Origin: Saprospiraceae bacterium
GTDB lineage: Bacteria; Bacteroidota; Bacteroidia; Chitinophagales; Saprospiraceae
NCBI GenBank assembly: GCA_041392805.1
Contig: JAWKLJ010000002.1
Coordinates: 3,487,001 to 3,551,000, forward strand
Length of the DNA: 64,000 nucleotides
Direction of reading: 5' to 3'
Of this stretch, positions 33,073 to 42,598 are shown piece by piece. Both the position numbers and the translations under genes were made by a program. The notes beneath the pieces are model-generated. The model was not told where the DNA came from, ran no database searches, and saw nothing but the letters and a program-made list of their open reading frames with translations. How positions within the stretch are numbered: position 1 is the first letter of the stretch; each line of letters opens with the position of its first letter.

Positions 33073-35859
33073 TTATCGAAAGGCCCTTATCCCATCGGCA
33101 TTATTCTGATCATAAGGAATACGAAGGAAATCCAAAGAGCCTGGCTTCACTTGAATAAAGAAATTATAAGTCCCTCTGGTGGGAGCCCAGTTCATGCCCA
33201 TCTGCCAGCAATGGAGATCGCGACTAAAGCCCAAAGAGGGATAGGTTACCCGATTGGTTTTAAAATCATACCCAATCCGGCTAATATTTATACTCCAGCG
33301 GTCTGTTAGTTGGATGCTTCCCCTCAAATCTACGGAATGGGTGGTAATTTCGAAGGTGTCATTTTGAGGGCCGATCCGGTCCCATTCCATAGCAATGTTG
33401 TGAGAAATTCGAAAATCATTAAATAAACTAAGGAAATCCGTTTCGACAGGTCGTTCTCTTTTTCGTTGTATGAGTGTTCCATCTTCGTCCCTTAAATCTT
33501 CAACCAACTCCTCTTCCTTCCCTTGAAACAAAGCGCGTATTTTATCGACAGTGATGTTAGTCGTCATTCTAAAATTTGCGGTAACAAATTCTACCGGCCG
33601 ATGCCTTACTTTCCAAGCAGTAATATTGACCCGTTTTGGCCGCCCAAAGTCGTCATAGGTGCGAATATAGGGGTCAAAAGTAGCTCCCATTTGGATATTG
33701 GTCATTCCCTTAAAAAAGCGGGTATTTCCTCTTATGCTAACCTGGCTCCATTTCAGGGAATCTGCCGCAAAATTATACTGTCCACTCAACACTAAATTGT
33801 CGAGAATTTTGATCTTCTTATCCGTTGAATCTTTTCGAGAAAGCACCTTGGCTTCAAAAAGGTTATTTAGTGAATAGCCAATTGCCATTTGCTGTTCGCT
33901 GGCAGAAGGGGCGCCATACACTCCACCTTGAAAAATGGAGTATTGATCGAGTTCGTCTTCATTAAAGGGATCTTGGACATAATCAAAATAACCAAGATTT
34001 TCATTCAAATAGTTCGGAGCATAACCAAAGTTTATGGAAGGTTTAATAACATGGCGTATTCCTTTTATTCGGCTATTCTTAAACCGAAGGGTACCATATA
34101 TTTGTGTATTTAGACTAACACTGGCCGAATAGGTTCGATAGGGTTTAAACCCTGAGACCAGGGTGTCAACAACCTGACCAAGTCGTCTAACCCGGATTTC
34201 TTGCTCTCCTGTACTGTTATTGAAAATAGTGTCATATTGAATGTCTTCAATAAAATTCTTTTGCAAGGTCCTAAAATTCCAAGTTTCCTGGTAACTAACA
34301 TTGGGATTGAGGCTGAAGTATTTAAACACTTTAAAGGAGGTACCTGAACTTAAACTATGCTTGGCGCCAAATTTGGCATCCCGCAAGGTTTGGGTGGAAA
34401 AAAAAGAAGTGTCTTTTCCTGTAAAGGTGCTTCGCGTCTCACCTTGGTATCTGAAGGTAATATCTTCGTACCATTTTCTTTTCCCCAAGGTCACTTTCCG
34501 CCGGAAGGGGTAAAGTGTTTGGGTAACAAATTGAACATTGGGAAAATTGACGGTAATGCTACTGTCCCGGTTGTTTTGGCTATGCCCGAAGGCTACGGAA
34601 AAAGTAATGGGCTTGTCCTGCCAATTTTTAGAAAAACTAAAATTAGAATTTAATTGATTTTGCAATACACTACTGGCATCGTTGAAAACCCTAGATTGGT
34701 AATTGTTGGTTTGGAAATTAATGGATCCACCAAAGCGATTGGTCGGGTGGGCAGAGGCCGCTTGGTTGTGCGACCAATTCAGTCGAAAAGAGGTAGGCCG
34801 ATTGATCGTGCCATCTGAATTTTCTTCTCGTCTTTTATCATAACCTAATACAAAATTACCCGTGTATTTATAACGCCTATTATAATTGGATTGAGCTCTG
34901 AGACCCCAGGTTCCTTTTACATAAATATCTCCTGTAAGAGATAGGTTAAAATGCTCTCCCAGCGGAAAATACCAACCAATATCTCGAAGACCAAACCCCC
35001 AGGAAGGAGAATATTCGTAATCCCGAGGAAATAAAAGGCCTGTCTGACGTCCAGAGGAAATTGGGAAAAAGCCAAAGGGTAACCATAAAGGCGTAGGTAC
35101 TCCCATGATTTCAAGGTTGGATGGCCCAACCACTACTAATTTATTGGGAATAATTTTTTGCTTCTTGCTACGAATCCCGAAATGGGGTTCGGGATGGGTG
35201 CAGGTGGTAAATATAGCATTTTGACTGTAAATGATGTCTTTCCTGAATTCACTGGTATCTTTGGGTTCTTCTCCAGTAATAAATTTTGACTTTGCCCCCA
35301 ATACAACCAAGTCATTATAATCTGTTGTCACATCATAAACCACCCCTTTTTTGGTATCAAAATTATACTTCATTCGATCGGCAGTAAAATGCTGCTCGCC
35401 ATCCGCAAACACGGGCAGGCCGGCCTTTCTGCCCAAGCTATCTGGCATGCCCTCCGCTGTTACAATATTGGTATTCAAATCTAAAATAATATGTGCTGCC
35501 TCTAATTTAATGGTTTGATAAGAGACCACCGCATCCCCATATAGGTGAATTTGTTTATTGGCAATATCATAAATCATGGAATCCTGGGAATTGTATGCTA
35601 CCTCCGCTTCTAAAGAATCTTTGGAATATACAATCCGGGCCAAATCAGGGAGGAGGGTATCTATTGAAAAGGCAAGCGAATCAGCGACAATTATAGTAGA
35701 ATCAGTCAATGGAATGGTATCCAAAATAGCGATGGATGGCAAACGCCTATTCATACTATCCTTTGCAGTCAATGGAGCATTCAAGGGCTGTCCCTGGCCC
35801 CACAGCGCCCAAGCTGCAAGTATTATAAAGAAAAATGTATGAAGTACTTTTGTTTTCAA
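33073..35859 (-). CDS. lptD: LptD-like outer-membrane LPS-assembly protein
   Basis: 928 residues. Signal peptide at 1-21. Residues about 85-230 are the OstA/LptA-like periplasmic beta-jellyroll (NKQIHLYGDAVVSYQTIKLE, FTADRMKYNFDTKKGVVYDV). The rest is a long beta-barrel (for example PTPLWLPFGFFPISSGRQTG, YDKRREENSDGTINRPTSFR) ending in a strand-rich stretch. In Bacteroidota LptD inserts LPS in the outer leaflet of the outer membrane. Length agrees with Bacteroidota homologues. It diverges from the amidase gene with 64 bases between starts, which must hold both promoters. Confidence 0.88.
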   Translation of the reverse strand: MKTKVLHTFFFIILAAWALWGQGQPLNAPLTAKDSMNRRLPSIAILDTIPLTDSTIIVADSLAFSIDTLLPDLARIVYSKDSLEAEVAYNSQDSMIYDIANKQIHLYGDAVVSYQTIKLEAAHIILDLNTNIVTAEGMPDSLGRKAGLPVFADGEQHFTADRMKYNFDTKKGVVYDVTTDYNDLVVLGAKSKFITGEEPKDTSEFRKDIIYSQNAIFTTCTHPEPHFGIRSKKQKIIPNKLVVVGPSNLEIMGVPTPLWLPFGFFPISSGRQTGLLFPRDYEYSPSWGFGLRDIGWYFPLGEHFNLSLTGDIYVKGTWGLRAQSNYNRRYKYTGNFVLGYDKRREENSDGTINRPTSFRLNWSHNQAASAHPTNRFGGSINFQTNNYQSRVFNDASSVLQNQLNSNFSFSKNWQDKPITFSVAFGHSQNNRDSSITVNFPNVQFVTQTLYPFRRKVTLGKRKWYEDITFRYQGETRSTFTGKDTSFFSTQTLRDAKFGAKHSLSSGTSFKVFKYFSLNPNVSYQETWNFRTLQKNFIEDIQYDTIFNNSTGEQEIRVRRLGQVVDTLVSGFKPYRTYSASVSLNTQIYGTLRFKNSRIKGIRHVIKPSINFGYAPNYLNENLGYFDYVQDPFNEDELDQYSIFQGGVYGAPSASEQQMAIGYSLNNLFEAKVLSRKDSTDKKIKILDNLVLSGQYNFAADSLKWSQVSIRGNTRFFKGMTNIQMGATFDPYIRTYDDFGRPKRVNITAWKVRHRPVEFVTANFRMTTNITVDKIRALFQGKEEELVEDLRDEDGTLIQRKRERPVETDFLSLFNDFRISHNIAMEWDRIGPQNDTFEITTHSVDLRGSIQLTDRWSINISRIGYDFKTNRVTYPSLGFSRDLHCWQMGMNWAPTRGTYNFFIQVKPGSLDFLRIPYDQNNADGIRAFR

Positions 35860-35923
35860 GTGATTAATTACGTTATTTTGTGAAAATTACCGCCAAGAAA
35901 AGCAGGAAACACTAACAATAACT

Positions 35924-37501
35924 ATGTTAAAAAAAGTCATAACCCTTATTCAAACGTTTCTAATTTCCCTTCTGCCTTTGATGCTTAACGGGTTTAACGT
36001 TTCATTATCTATTGATTCAACCATACTCCTGGAAGAACACACTCACTTTAACAGTGAATATTTTCCTACCCATTGGTTGGAAACAGTGCGCAAAGTTATT
36101 AAAGAAAGCCAAAAGTCCGAAAAACCTTTCGAAGTAAAAACAGTTGTGATTGATGCTGGCCATGGTGGGCATGATCCTGGTTGTTCCGGTGCCAACTCCA
36201 GGGAGAAGCATATTGCCTTAGCAATCAGTCAGAAATTGGCACTTTACATGCGAGAACGGTTTCCTGATCTGAAGGTGATCTTAACGAGAGATGAAGATAT
36301 TTTTATTCCGCTGCAGGAGCGAGCCGCCATCGCCAATAGGAATAATGCAGATATGTTTATCTCTATTCACTGTAATTATATGCCTGGTAGTAGTGCCACT
36401 AAGGGGACAGAGACCTACGTCATGGGCCTCCATACCGCTAATGAAAACCTCGAAGTGGCCAAAAGGGAAAATGCAGCCATTTTGCATGAGGATAATTATG
36501 TCGAAAATTATGGTGGCTATGACCCCAATTCGACAGAAGGACATATCATGCTGAGTATGTTCCAAAATGCTTTCCTGGAACAAAGTATTTTATTTGCAGA
36601 TAAAGTGGAAAAGAAATTTGGTGAATATGAACGAAAAACCAGGGGCGTAAAACAGGCCGGTTTTTTGGTTTTGCGAGAGACGACCATGCCTAGCATTTTA
36701 GTCGAAGCGGGCTTCCTGAGTAGTAAATATGAAGAAGGTTTTTTGAAAACGGAAGAAGGACAACAGGTGATTGCTAATTCGATTCTTGAAGCTTTTGTAG
36801 AATATAAATATGAGGTTGAAGCGGGCGATCTGACCTCGGCGCCCTTACTGGCCAATGAGGTGCAGCAAAGAAAAGGATTACAACCTATGCAGACCTCAGC
36901 TTCCCCTTTCAATTCAACCAATACAGCAAAAGCGACTGTTGTAAAAAGTACTTCCTCCTCCCCTACTCCATCCAATCAACAGGAAGCCGTACCAATGAAT
37001 GTTGCGACAGACCCAGCACCGAATTTTTATAATTACAAACCTAGTGCTTCCTCTCAACAGACGAGTGTTAAACCTGAACCCATGATCATTCCTATTCAAC
37101 ATGGTGGCATGGTGCAAACACCTCGTCCTGCGACCACGGAAACCGCAGTGGAAACTACGCTTAATCATACCGCTTATGCTTCAGAAGTAAATAATCCCGT
37201 CGCTGCTGCGTCGTCAACGAATGCAAATAGGCAAAATATCCGTTTTTGTGTCCAGCTGGCCGCTTCTCCTCGTCCCTTGGAAACGAGTTCTTATAAATGG
37301 CAAAGCATAGATTACCGAATTGAGGTAATTCAAGAAAATCAAATGTACAAATACCAAGCTCGCCATTTTTTAAATTTCCAACAGGCACTTTCTGCTAAAG
37401 TACAGGTACAAAAACTAGGATTTAAGGATGCCTTTATTGTTGCTTATAAGAATGGAGAAAAAATTCCATTGGAGGAAGCAAAACAAGCTTTAGGTCTATA
37501 A
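35924..37501 (+). CDS. N-acetylmuramoyl-L-alanine amidase (Amidase_3) with C-terminal SPOR-like region
   Basis: 525 residues. Signal peptide-like start (1-28). Amidase_3 zinc domain at about 72-275: VVIDAGHGGHDPG (H80), SREKHIALAIS (E94), FISIHCN (H149) and ILVEAGFLS with the catalytic Glu. The fold cleaves the bond between muramic acid and L-Ala in peptidoglycan, chiefly at cell separation. Residues 280-430 are a Ser/Thr/Pro-rich linker. The last 90 (FCVQLAASPRPLE, then YKYQARHFLNFQQALSAKVQ) look like a SPOR-type peptidoglycan-binding domain. The MCE gene follows 77 bases later, in the same direction. Confidence 0.9.
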   Translation: MLKKVITLIQTFLISLLPLMLNGFNVSLSIDSTILLEEHTHFNSEYFPTHWLETVRKVIKESQKSEKPFEVKTVVIDAGHGGHDPGCSGANSREKHIALAISQKLALYMRERFPDLKVILTRDEDIFIPLQERAAIANRNNADMFISIHCNYMPGSSATKGTETYVMGLHTANENLEVAKRENAAILHEDNYVENYGGYDPNSTEGHIMLSMFQNAFLEQSILFADKVEKKFGEYERKTRGVKQAGFLVLRETTMPSILVEAGFLSSKYEEGFLKTEEGQQVIANSILEAFVEYKYEVEAGDLTSAPLLANEVQQRKGLQPMQTSASPFNSTNTAKATVVKSTSSSPTPSNQQEAVPMNVATDPAPNFYNYKPSASSQQTSVKPEPMIIPIQHGGMVQTPRPATTETAVETTLNHTAYASEVNNPVAAASSTNANRQNIRFCVQLAASPRPLETSSYKWQSIDYRIEVIQENQMYKYQARHFLNFQQALSAKVQVQKLGFKDAFIVAYKNGEKIPLEEAKQALGL

Positions 37502-37547
37502 ATACAAGGGATTTGCTTTTTCGTAATAACCTTTACATAAAAAATTC

Positions 37548-37555
37548 TACATTTG
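37548..37555 (+). promoter_or_regulatory. Candidate -7 box of the MCE gene
   Basis: TACATTTG, a perfect TAnnTTTG match, 24 bases before the chosen ATG at 37579. A properly spaced -33 TTG is not clear. Confidence 0.4.
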
Positions 37556-37578
37556 CGGTTCGTTTAAACCCTTGTAAT

Positions 37579-38604
37579 ATGGCTAATGAAGTAAAAATTG
37601 GGCTCCTTGCTATTGTAACGATAGCTGTAGCCTTTTGGGGATACAAATTTATTATTGGTAATAATATCCTTGTAAAAACCAATTCCTACCAGGTTCTATA
37701 TGATGATGTAAGCGGCTTGCAAATTGGTACAGACGTTAAAATACACGGTGTAGATGTGGGTACGGTGTCTAAAGTAACCTTACTCCCTGGAGAAAAAGAG
37801 CAAGTACTAGTTGTTATTGACCTGGAAAAAGGCATTAATGTTCCTAAAGATACAAGAGTGGTAATTGCAACGACTAGTGTTATGGGTGGCATGGATTTGT
37901 TTCTGAAATATGATAAACCCTGTTCGGGAAATGATTGCGCTGAGGTTGGCTCTTTTTTAAAAGGCGAAACACTTGGCCTAATTGGTTCAATGGTAGGTAC
38001 CGACAATCTTGGTATATATATTGATAAGATGGAAAAAGCGATGCAGTCGCTATTGGATTCGCTGAATGAAAAAATGCTTGGCGAGGATAGCGCCAATCCT
38101 TTAGCCAAAATATTACGCAACTTAGATGCTACCACAAGTAGTTTAATGGTCGCTTCTAATTCACTCAATCATCTCCTGAATAATGATGTCAAAACAACCA
38201 TGAGCAACCTTAATAGCTTGACAAGTAGCTTGGATGAGAGCAAAGGGAGCCTGGTTGGTATTATTCAGAATGCAGACACGATTTCCAGTCAAATTGCTGC
38301 AGCAGACCTGGAAGCTACCATCGGGGCTTTCAAGCAAACGCTAGCAGATCTCCAAAAAACCTTGGGGGCGGCTAATGCAACAATGGCAAGCCTTTCAAGT
38401 ACCATGGGTGGCATCAATAATGGAGAAGGAACCATTGGGAAATTAATGAAAGACGATGAATTATATAATAATTTGCAAGCGCTAATTTTACGTTCCGATT
38501 CCTTATTTAACGATGTGAAAGAACATCCATACCGATATGTTCCCCTAAAGGGAAGGCGCAAGGTTCAAAAATATGACCGCCTTGATGCGAAGGAAGGCAA
38601 CTAG
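37579..38604 (+). CDS. MCE/MlaD-family lipid-transport protein
   Basis: 341 residues from ATG 37579 (MANEVKIGLLAIVTIAVAFWG). An earlier frame start at 37513 would place 22 polar residues before the membrane helix and overlap the promoter-like box, so it is rejected. One N-terminal membrane helix (5-24), then an MCE domain at about 36-115: YQVLYDDVSGLQIGTDVKIH and GVDVGTVSKVTLL. The C-terminal half is coiled coil with repeating Asn/Ser/Leu. MCE proteins form hexamers that move phospholipids between membranes. No ABC partner gene is adjacent. Confidence 0.88.
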   Translation: MANEVKIGLLAIVTIAVAFWGYKFIIGNNILVKTNSYQVLYDDVSGLQIGTDVKIHGVDVGTVSKVTLLPGEKEQVLVVIDLEKGINVPKDTRVVIATTSVMGGMDLFLKYDKPCSGNDCAEVGSFLKGETLGLIGSMVGTDNLGIYIDKMEKAMQSLLDSLNEKMLGEDSANPLAKILRNLDATTSSLMVASNSLNHLLNNDVKTTMSNLNSLTSSLDESKGSLVGIIQNADTISSQIAAADLEATIGAFKQTLADLQKTLGAANATMASLSSTMGGINNGEGTIGKLMKDDELYNNLQALILRSDSLFNDVKEHPYRYVPLKGRRKVQKYDRLDAKEGN

Positions 38605-38640
38605 TGCCTCCGCTGATTGACAGGTTTTAAAAACGCTAGG

Positions 38641-38961
38641 TTACATATCTTCTTGATTGTGTTGAACTGTCAATTTAGATAGAAGTGTCTCAACAATAAT
38701 TCGCCATTCTTCTTGCAAATCATAGGTTGGCATCTCTTTTCCAGCTCTTCTATACCAATATTGCGCATTCCATTGGTCACCCTCCCATCGATGCAGATAG
38801 GCATGAATCCAATCACCTGTACGGGTTGGTATTTCTTGGGCGATATTATGCGAAGTATCCCAATTTTCTTTACCGGCATACCACATGGCTTTGAGATCGT
38901 CCGTAAGTCCCTCTGGAGGGGTTGTTTCTAGAAGAGATGCTTTAAAGGTGTTATACGTCAT
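38641..38961 (-). CDS. Small conserved Bacteroidota protein
   Basis: 106 residues, no signal peptide. LKAMWYAGKENWDTSHNIAQ (23-42) and WIHAYLHRWEGDQWNAQYWY (51-70) recur with little change in many Bacteroidota proteins that carry no functional name. Tryptophan- and histidine-rich, soluble. It converges with the MCE gene (36-base gap). Confidence 0.7.
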   Translation of the reverse strand: MTYNTFKASLLETTPPEGLTDDLKAMWYAGKENWDTSHNIAQEIPTRTGDWIHAYLHRWEGDQWNAQYWYRRAGKEMPTYDLQEEWRIIVETLLSKLTVQHNQEDM

Positions 38962-39272
38962 GTGTGTTTTTTAAAAATGAAACCTTTTAGATGGCGTAAT
39001 AAATTATCCAATATTACCCTTTTTTAGATGAATAACAATCTAGTATTTGCAAAATTTATTATTTGATCTTATATTCGCAGCGCAACACATCTATTTTTTC
39101 TCCTGCTAGTGCCAAAGGCGCTTTTTTGTCCCATCTTAACCGGGATTCACCTTCATGAAAGCTTGCTTTATGGTTAGGAAGGCTATATTGGACACTCATT
39201 TTTAACCATTTCCTCTTCCTCTCCAAAATGGCGGGCTCACTTAAGGGTGGCGTTTCCCACAAAAGTCATGCT
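38962..39272. other. Intergenic region with a doubtful small frame
   Basis: 311 bases between the 106-aa gene and the M43 protease. It contains a 67-codon minus-strand frame (39059-39262) with an internal ATG at 39199, whose end lies clear of other genes. Nothing in it is recognisable. The plus-strand promoter of the protease should lie here. Confidence 0.4.
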
Positions 39273-40583
39273 ATGATTCGTGTACTACTAACGCTTTTTG
39301 TTGGTTGCTTTTTGGCTATTGGCCATTCCCAATCTATTCCTGCTGCACCTAAGGGTTGCGGCTATGACCACTACGTACATACGCTCGATCAGCGCTATGC
39401 CGGATTTAAAGCCAGTGCCGATGACCTTTTTCGGCGGGTAGCGAAGCGGCCAGCCTTGGAAAAAGATATGGAAGTGTATACCATACCTGTTGTGGTTCAT
39501 ATCGTGTGGAAAAAGGAAGAAGAAAATTTATCAGATGACTTAATCAAAGATGTCATCGATGTTCTTAATGAAGATTACCGCCGCTTGAATGCGGATGCTA
39601 ATCAAATTCGCCCGGAATTCGAAAACCTCGTCGGAGATGCTTTTATTGAATTCGAATTAGCTGGTGTAGAAAGGGTGCAAACTGATGCGTCCTTCAAACT
39701 TAACCTACTGGGCGGTAGCCTCCCTGACAATGTTAAAAAAGCAAGCGATGGGGGAAGTGATGCCTGGGATACGGAGCAGTACCTCAATATTTGGGTTTGC
39801 AATATCGAAGGGGGTAGCTTGCTTGGATATGCCTATCCGCCTGCCGATCTTAGTCACTGGCCTGAAGGTGCTAACGCCCCTACCCCCGAAGTGGACGGGG
39901 TGGTCATTCATTACCAGGTATTTAGAAGATCTGGTACGCATACCGCTTCCGGCTTGTTGGGGTCTGGAGAAATGACAGTTCCCGTAAGAGGCCGAACCAT
40001 TACTCATGAGGTTGGCCATTACCTTGGGTTGCGGCATATTTGGGGCGATGGATTGCTCTCTATTTTAGGCATTCCTGATTGTGATGCTGATGATGGCATC
40101 AATGACACACCTCAACAAGGTGTTTCCAGTCAATTCCAATGTGATCCAGCCCAAAATACCTGTGGTGATGGGATAGATGACATGCCCGATATGTTCGAAA
40201 ACTACATGGACTACGCTGCGGAGGATTGCTTGAATAGCTTTACCCATGAGCAGATTGCCATCATGAGAAGTGTTTTGGAAAATGAGCGAAATGGCTTGAT
40301 TGGCCAAGTGGTTAGTCCAACCGTCTCGGTTGAAACAAACGATAAATTTCGGGTATTCCCTAATCCAGCAAAAGATCAACTTTTTGTCGAATCGAGTCTG
40401 GAGCATTTCCAAGACTATCAAATTCGGTTGGTCGACATGCAGGGGCGGTGGCTACAGTCGCCCACTATGGGCCGATATGCTGACCGCCAGACGATCAATG
40501 TGGCCGGTTTGCCTGCTGGTTTGTATGGGCTTGTGATTTGGCAGGGTGAAAAACAGTATTTTCAAAAAATAATTGTGCGCTAG
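39273..40583 (+). CDS. Secreted M43-family metalloprotease with T9SS sorting domain
   Basis: 436 residues from ATG 39273 (MIRVLLTLFVGCFLAIGHSQ, a clean signal peptide; the frame opens 15 codons earlier but those are hydrophilic). HEVGHYLGLRHIW carries the zinc signature HExxHxxGxxH with H245, H249 and H255; MDYAAEDC supplies the Met-turn, as in pappalysin-type M43 proteases. IPVVVHIVWKKEEEN is the usual N-terminal strand. The last 75 residues (FRVFPNPAKDQLFVES to YFQKIIVR) are a Por secretion C-terminal sorting domain, so the enzyme should leave the cell through the type IX system. Confidence 0.92.
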   Translation: MIRVLLTLFVGCFLAIGHSQSIPAAPKGCGYDHYVHTLDQRYAGFKASADDLFRRVAKRPALEKDMEVYTIPVVVHIVWKKEEENLSDDLIKDVIDVLNEDYRRLNADANQIRPEFENLVGDAFIEFELAGVERVQTDASFKLNLLGGSLPDNVKKASDGGSDAWDTEQYLNIWVCNIEGGSLLGYAYPPADLSHWPEGANAPTPEVDGVVIHYQVFRRSGTHTASGLLGSGEMTVPVRGRTITHEVGHYLGLRHIWGDGLLSILGIPDCDADDGINDTPQQGVSSQFQCDPAQNTCGDGIDDMPDMFENYMDYAAEDCLNSFTHEQIAIMRSVLENERNGLIGQVVSPTVSVETNDKFRVFPNPAKDQLFVESSLEHFQDYQIRLVDMQGRWLQSPTMGRYADRQTINVAGLPAGLYGLVIWQGEKQYFQKIIVR

Positions 40584-40599
40584 TCGAGGTGACTATTTG

Positions 40600-40725
40600 G
40601 ACGTGGAGGTAGTGGAGTTATAGAGGTATAGGAGAATGATGGCTTGGTTTATGATATAGGATTTTCCTCCATTACCTCCACGCCTTCTCCAATACCTCTA
40701 CGTCTCCCAAAAAAACCATCAAGCC
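40600..40725. repeat. Long imperfect inverted repeat, possible terminator
   Basis: GACGTGGAGGTAGTGGAG at 40609-40626 is matched in reverse by CTCCATTACCTCCACGCC and again by CCAATACCTCTACGTC downstream, with GATGGCTTGGTTT / AAACCATCAAGCC also paired. It lies between converging genes. It may stop transcription or be a dispersed repeat. Confidence 0.5.
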
Positions 40726-40757
40726 AGCTTAAAAAATGTAAGCCGTTCCTTTTTGCG

Positions 40758-41537
40758 CTATTTTAGCTCTTGCAATTCAATTTTTCTGAATTCGGTGGGG
40801 TGAGTTTCGCTTTGGATGGAGATATAGCCTTCTTTCAAAGGGGTACCTTGTGCCAAGGGAAACCCCTCGGGAAGATCACTACCTCCAATTTGGGATTTAT
40901 TATAGACCAAAACCGTATCGCCCTCTGCAATGTGCTGGAAAAGGGAATCGCCCATTACAATGAACTCTACGTTTACCCATTGGTCGCCATGGAAAGTCTT
41001 AGAAGTTGAATTGATACAATGTTGGGTAATCAATTTGCCGTCTTTTTCAACGTGAGTCCCAGGCGTACAAAGGTTGCAGGTTGTGCGCTCCTCCGTTCCA
41101 TTGCCGCCGAGGATTTGTGCCTCGATGGAGACGGGAAAATCTTGGTCCAGTAGCATGGATTCGGGGGTTTGGCAGTGGAGCATTAAGCCATTGTTCCGAA
41201 AGGCCCAGCCCGGCCCGTCAGGCAATTGTTCGCCAACAAAACGGTATTCTACCCGAAGACGGTAATTTGAGAAGGGTTTCTCATAAAACAAATGACCGAA
41301 TCGTTCATCAAAAGTTTCGTATTGATCGTAGGAAACCATCAGTATACCATCTTCTACACGGAAAGTATTTCCAAAATTATTGCCCAATTCATACCCTCGA
41401 ATTTTGGGTGTCCACCCTGTGAGATCTTTTCCGTTAAACAATTGAATCCAGGGTTTTTCGGGTGCTGGCGGAGGAGGGGCTTCTGTACATGCAGCAACCG
41501 CAAAAAGGAAGACAATAAGAAAAAATAAGGTTCTCAT
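40758..41537 (-). CDS. Lipoprotein with DUF1080 (3-keto-disaccharide hydrolase) domain
   Basis: 259 residues from ATG 41537 (MRTLFFLIVFLFAVAAC, lipid site C17). The longer frame start overlaps the neighbouring crotonase by 59 bases and is rejected. The DUF1080 jellyroll follows: PWIQLFNGKDLTGWTPKIRG, NTFRVEDGILMVSY, FSNYRLRVEYRF, PGWAFRNNGLMLHCQTPE, ending EGYISIQSETHPTEFRKIEL. Proteins of this family hydrolyse 3-keto-glycosides or bind carbohydrate in periplasmic sugar use. It stands 7 bases after the crotonase gene, so the two may be transcribed together. Confidence 0.85.
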   Translation of the reverse strand: MRTLFFLIVFLFAVAACTEAPPPPAPEKPWIQLFNGKDLTGWTPKIRGYELGNNFGNTFRVEDGILMVSYDQYETFDERFGHLFYEKPFSNYRLRVEYRFVGEQLPDGPGWAFRNNGLMLHCQTPESMLLDQDFPVSIEAQILGGNGTEERTTCNLCTPGTHVEKDGKLITQHCINSTSKTFHGDQWVNVEFIVMGDSLFQHIAEGDTVLVYNKSQIGGSDLPEGFPLAQGTPLKEGYISIQSETHPTEFRKIELQELK

Positions 41538-41544
41538 GTTTTGT

Positions 41545-42357
41545 TTATTTAAAATTAGGCGTTCTCTTTTGGATAGTAGCCTGGAAAGCTTCCAAGAGGT
41601 CATTTGAAAGTAAAACAGCTGAATTCCAGGTTGCCATGTAATCGAGGGCTTCCTCGACTTTATGATCTCTGCTGTACAGGAGCATTTGTTTGGTGCTACG
41701 AATGGCCAACGGTGACTTAGCAGCGATCGCTTTAGCTATTTGCATGACTTGCAACATCATCTCCTCCTGGTTGGCATATACCCGGGTCACCAAGCCAATA
41801 TTTTTGGCTTCCTTACCATCCACATTCCTGCCTGTATAGGCTAATTCATTGGCCATCCCGGGGTTGATAATCTTGGGTAGGCGTTGGAGGGTCCCGATGT
41901 CTGCCGCAAAACCAAGGTCAATTTCCTTGATGGTAAAATAAGCGTCCTCGGTACAATAGCGCATATCACAGGCGGTGACAATATCTACCGCGCCGCCAAT
42001 ACAGCCTTTATGGATAGCAGCTATAACTGGTTTGCGACATTTTTCGATGGCTGTAATCGTGTTTTGCAGTTTGATAATAAATTTGCGGATGGCTTCGCGC
42101 TTTTTTCCCTCACAACTCATTTCCTGAAAGGCTTGAATCCCCATCAGCAAATCTAAATCTATGCCTGCACAAAAATGTTTCCCTTCCCCTTTAAGGATAA
42201 TTACCCTTGCTTCGTCATTTTCGTCCAGGGCTTCAAAAATAGCTTGCATTTCCTCCCATGCAGCCAGGTGCAGGGCGTTGGCCTTATGGGGCCGGTTGAA
42301 GCCCACTTCTGCTATATGTTCAAATATATCTACCTTAAAATATTGGTATTTTTCCAT
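41545..42357 (-). CDS. Enoyl-CoA hydratase/isomerase (crotonase) family protein
   Basis: 270 residues. ATG 42357. KGEGKHFCAGIDLDLLMGIQ (54-73) is the first oxyanion-hole loop and KPVIAAIHKGCIGGAVDIVT followed by ACDMRYCTEDAYFTI the second. IDLGFAADIGTLQRLPKII and the EALDYMATWNSA tail complete the crotonase fold. The substrate is a CoA thioester, but the class (hydratase, isomerase or dienoyl-CoA isomerase) is not settled. ADIGTLQRLP is closest to the delta-3,5-delta-2,4-dienoyl-CoA isomerase type. Cytoplasmic. Nothing nearby belongs to fatty-acid oxidation. Confidence 0.88.
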   Translation of the reverse strand: MEKYQYFKVDIFEHIAEVGFNRPHKANALHLAAWEEMQAIFEALDENDEARVIILKGEGKHFCAGIDLDLLMGIQAFQEMSCEGKKREAIRKFIIKLQNTITAIEKCRKPVIAAIHKGCIGGAVDIVTACDMRYCTEDAYFTIKEIDLGFAADIGTLQRLPKIINPGMANELAYTGRNVDGKEAKNIGLVTRVYANQEEMMLQVMQIAKAIAAKSPLAIRSTKQMLLYSRDHKVEEALDYMATWNSAVLLSNDLLEAFQATIQKRTPNFK

Positions 42358-42598
42358 TTCACGTATTTAGAATAAAGTCTAATAGGCTTAAATTATTTTT
42401 TGCAAGGTAAAAACTATTTATCAATTGGTCTTGTTTAGTATTTTTTGATTTGCAAAGATTATTTATCACCTCCCCATATTACATACTAAATCTAGTTTAT
42501 AATCGTTTAATGCAAATCTACTTCCCTACATGACTGGGAAGAAAATTTCTTTCAACATATGGAGCGCAAAATTTTTCAATCACCAAACATCTCTGATT

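Noticed and set aside
39059..39262. 67-codon minus-strand frame before the M43 protease
   Set aside because: No recognisable pattern, and its start lies 11 bases from the divergent protease start. Kept only as a note on the intergenic region.
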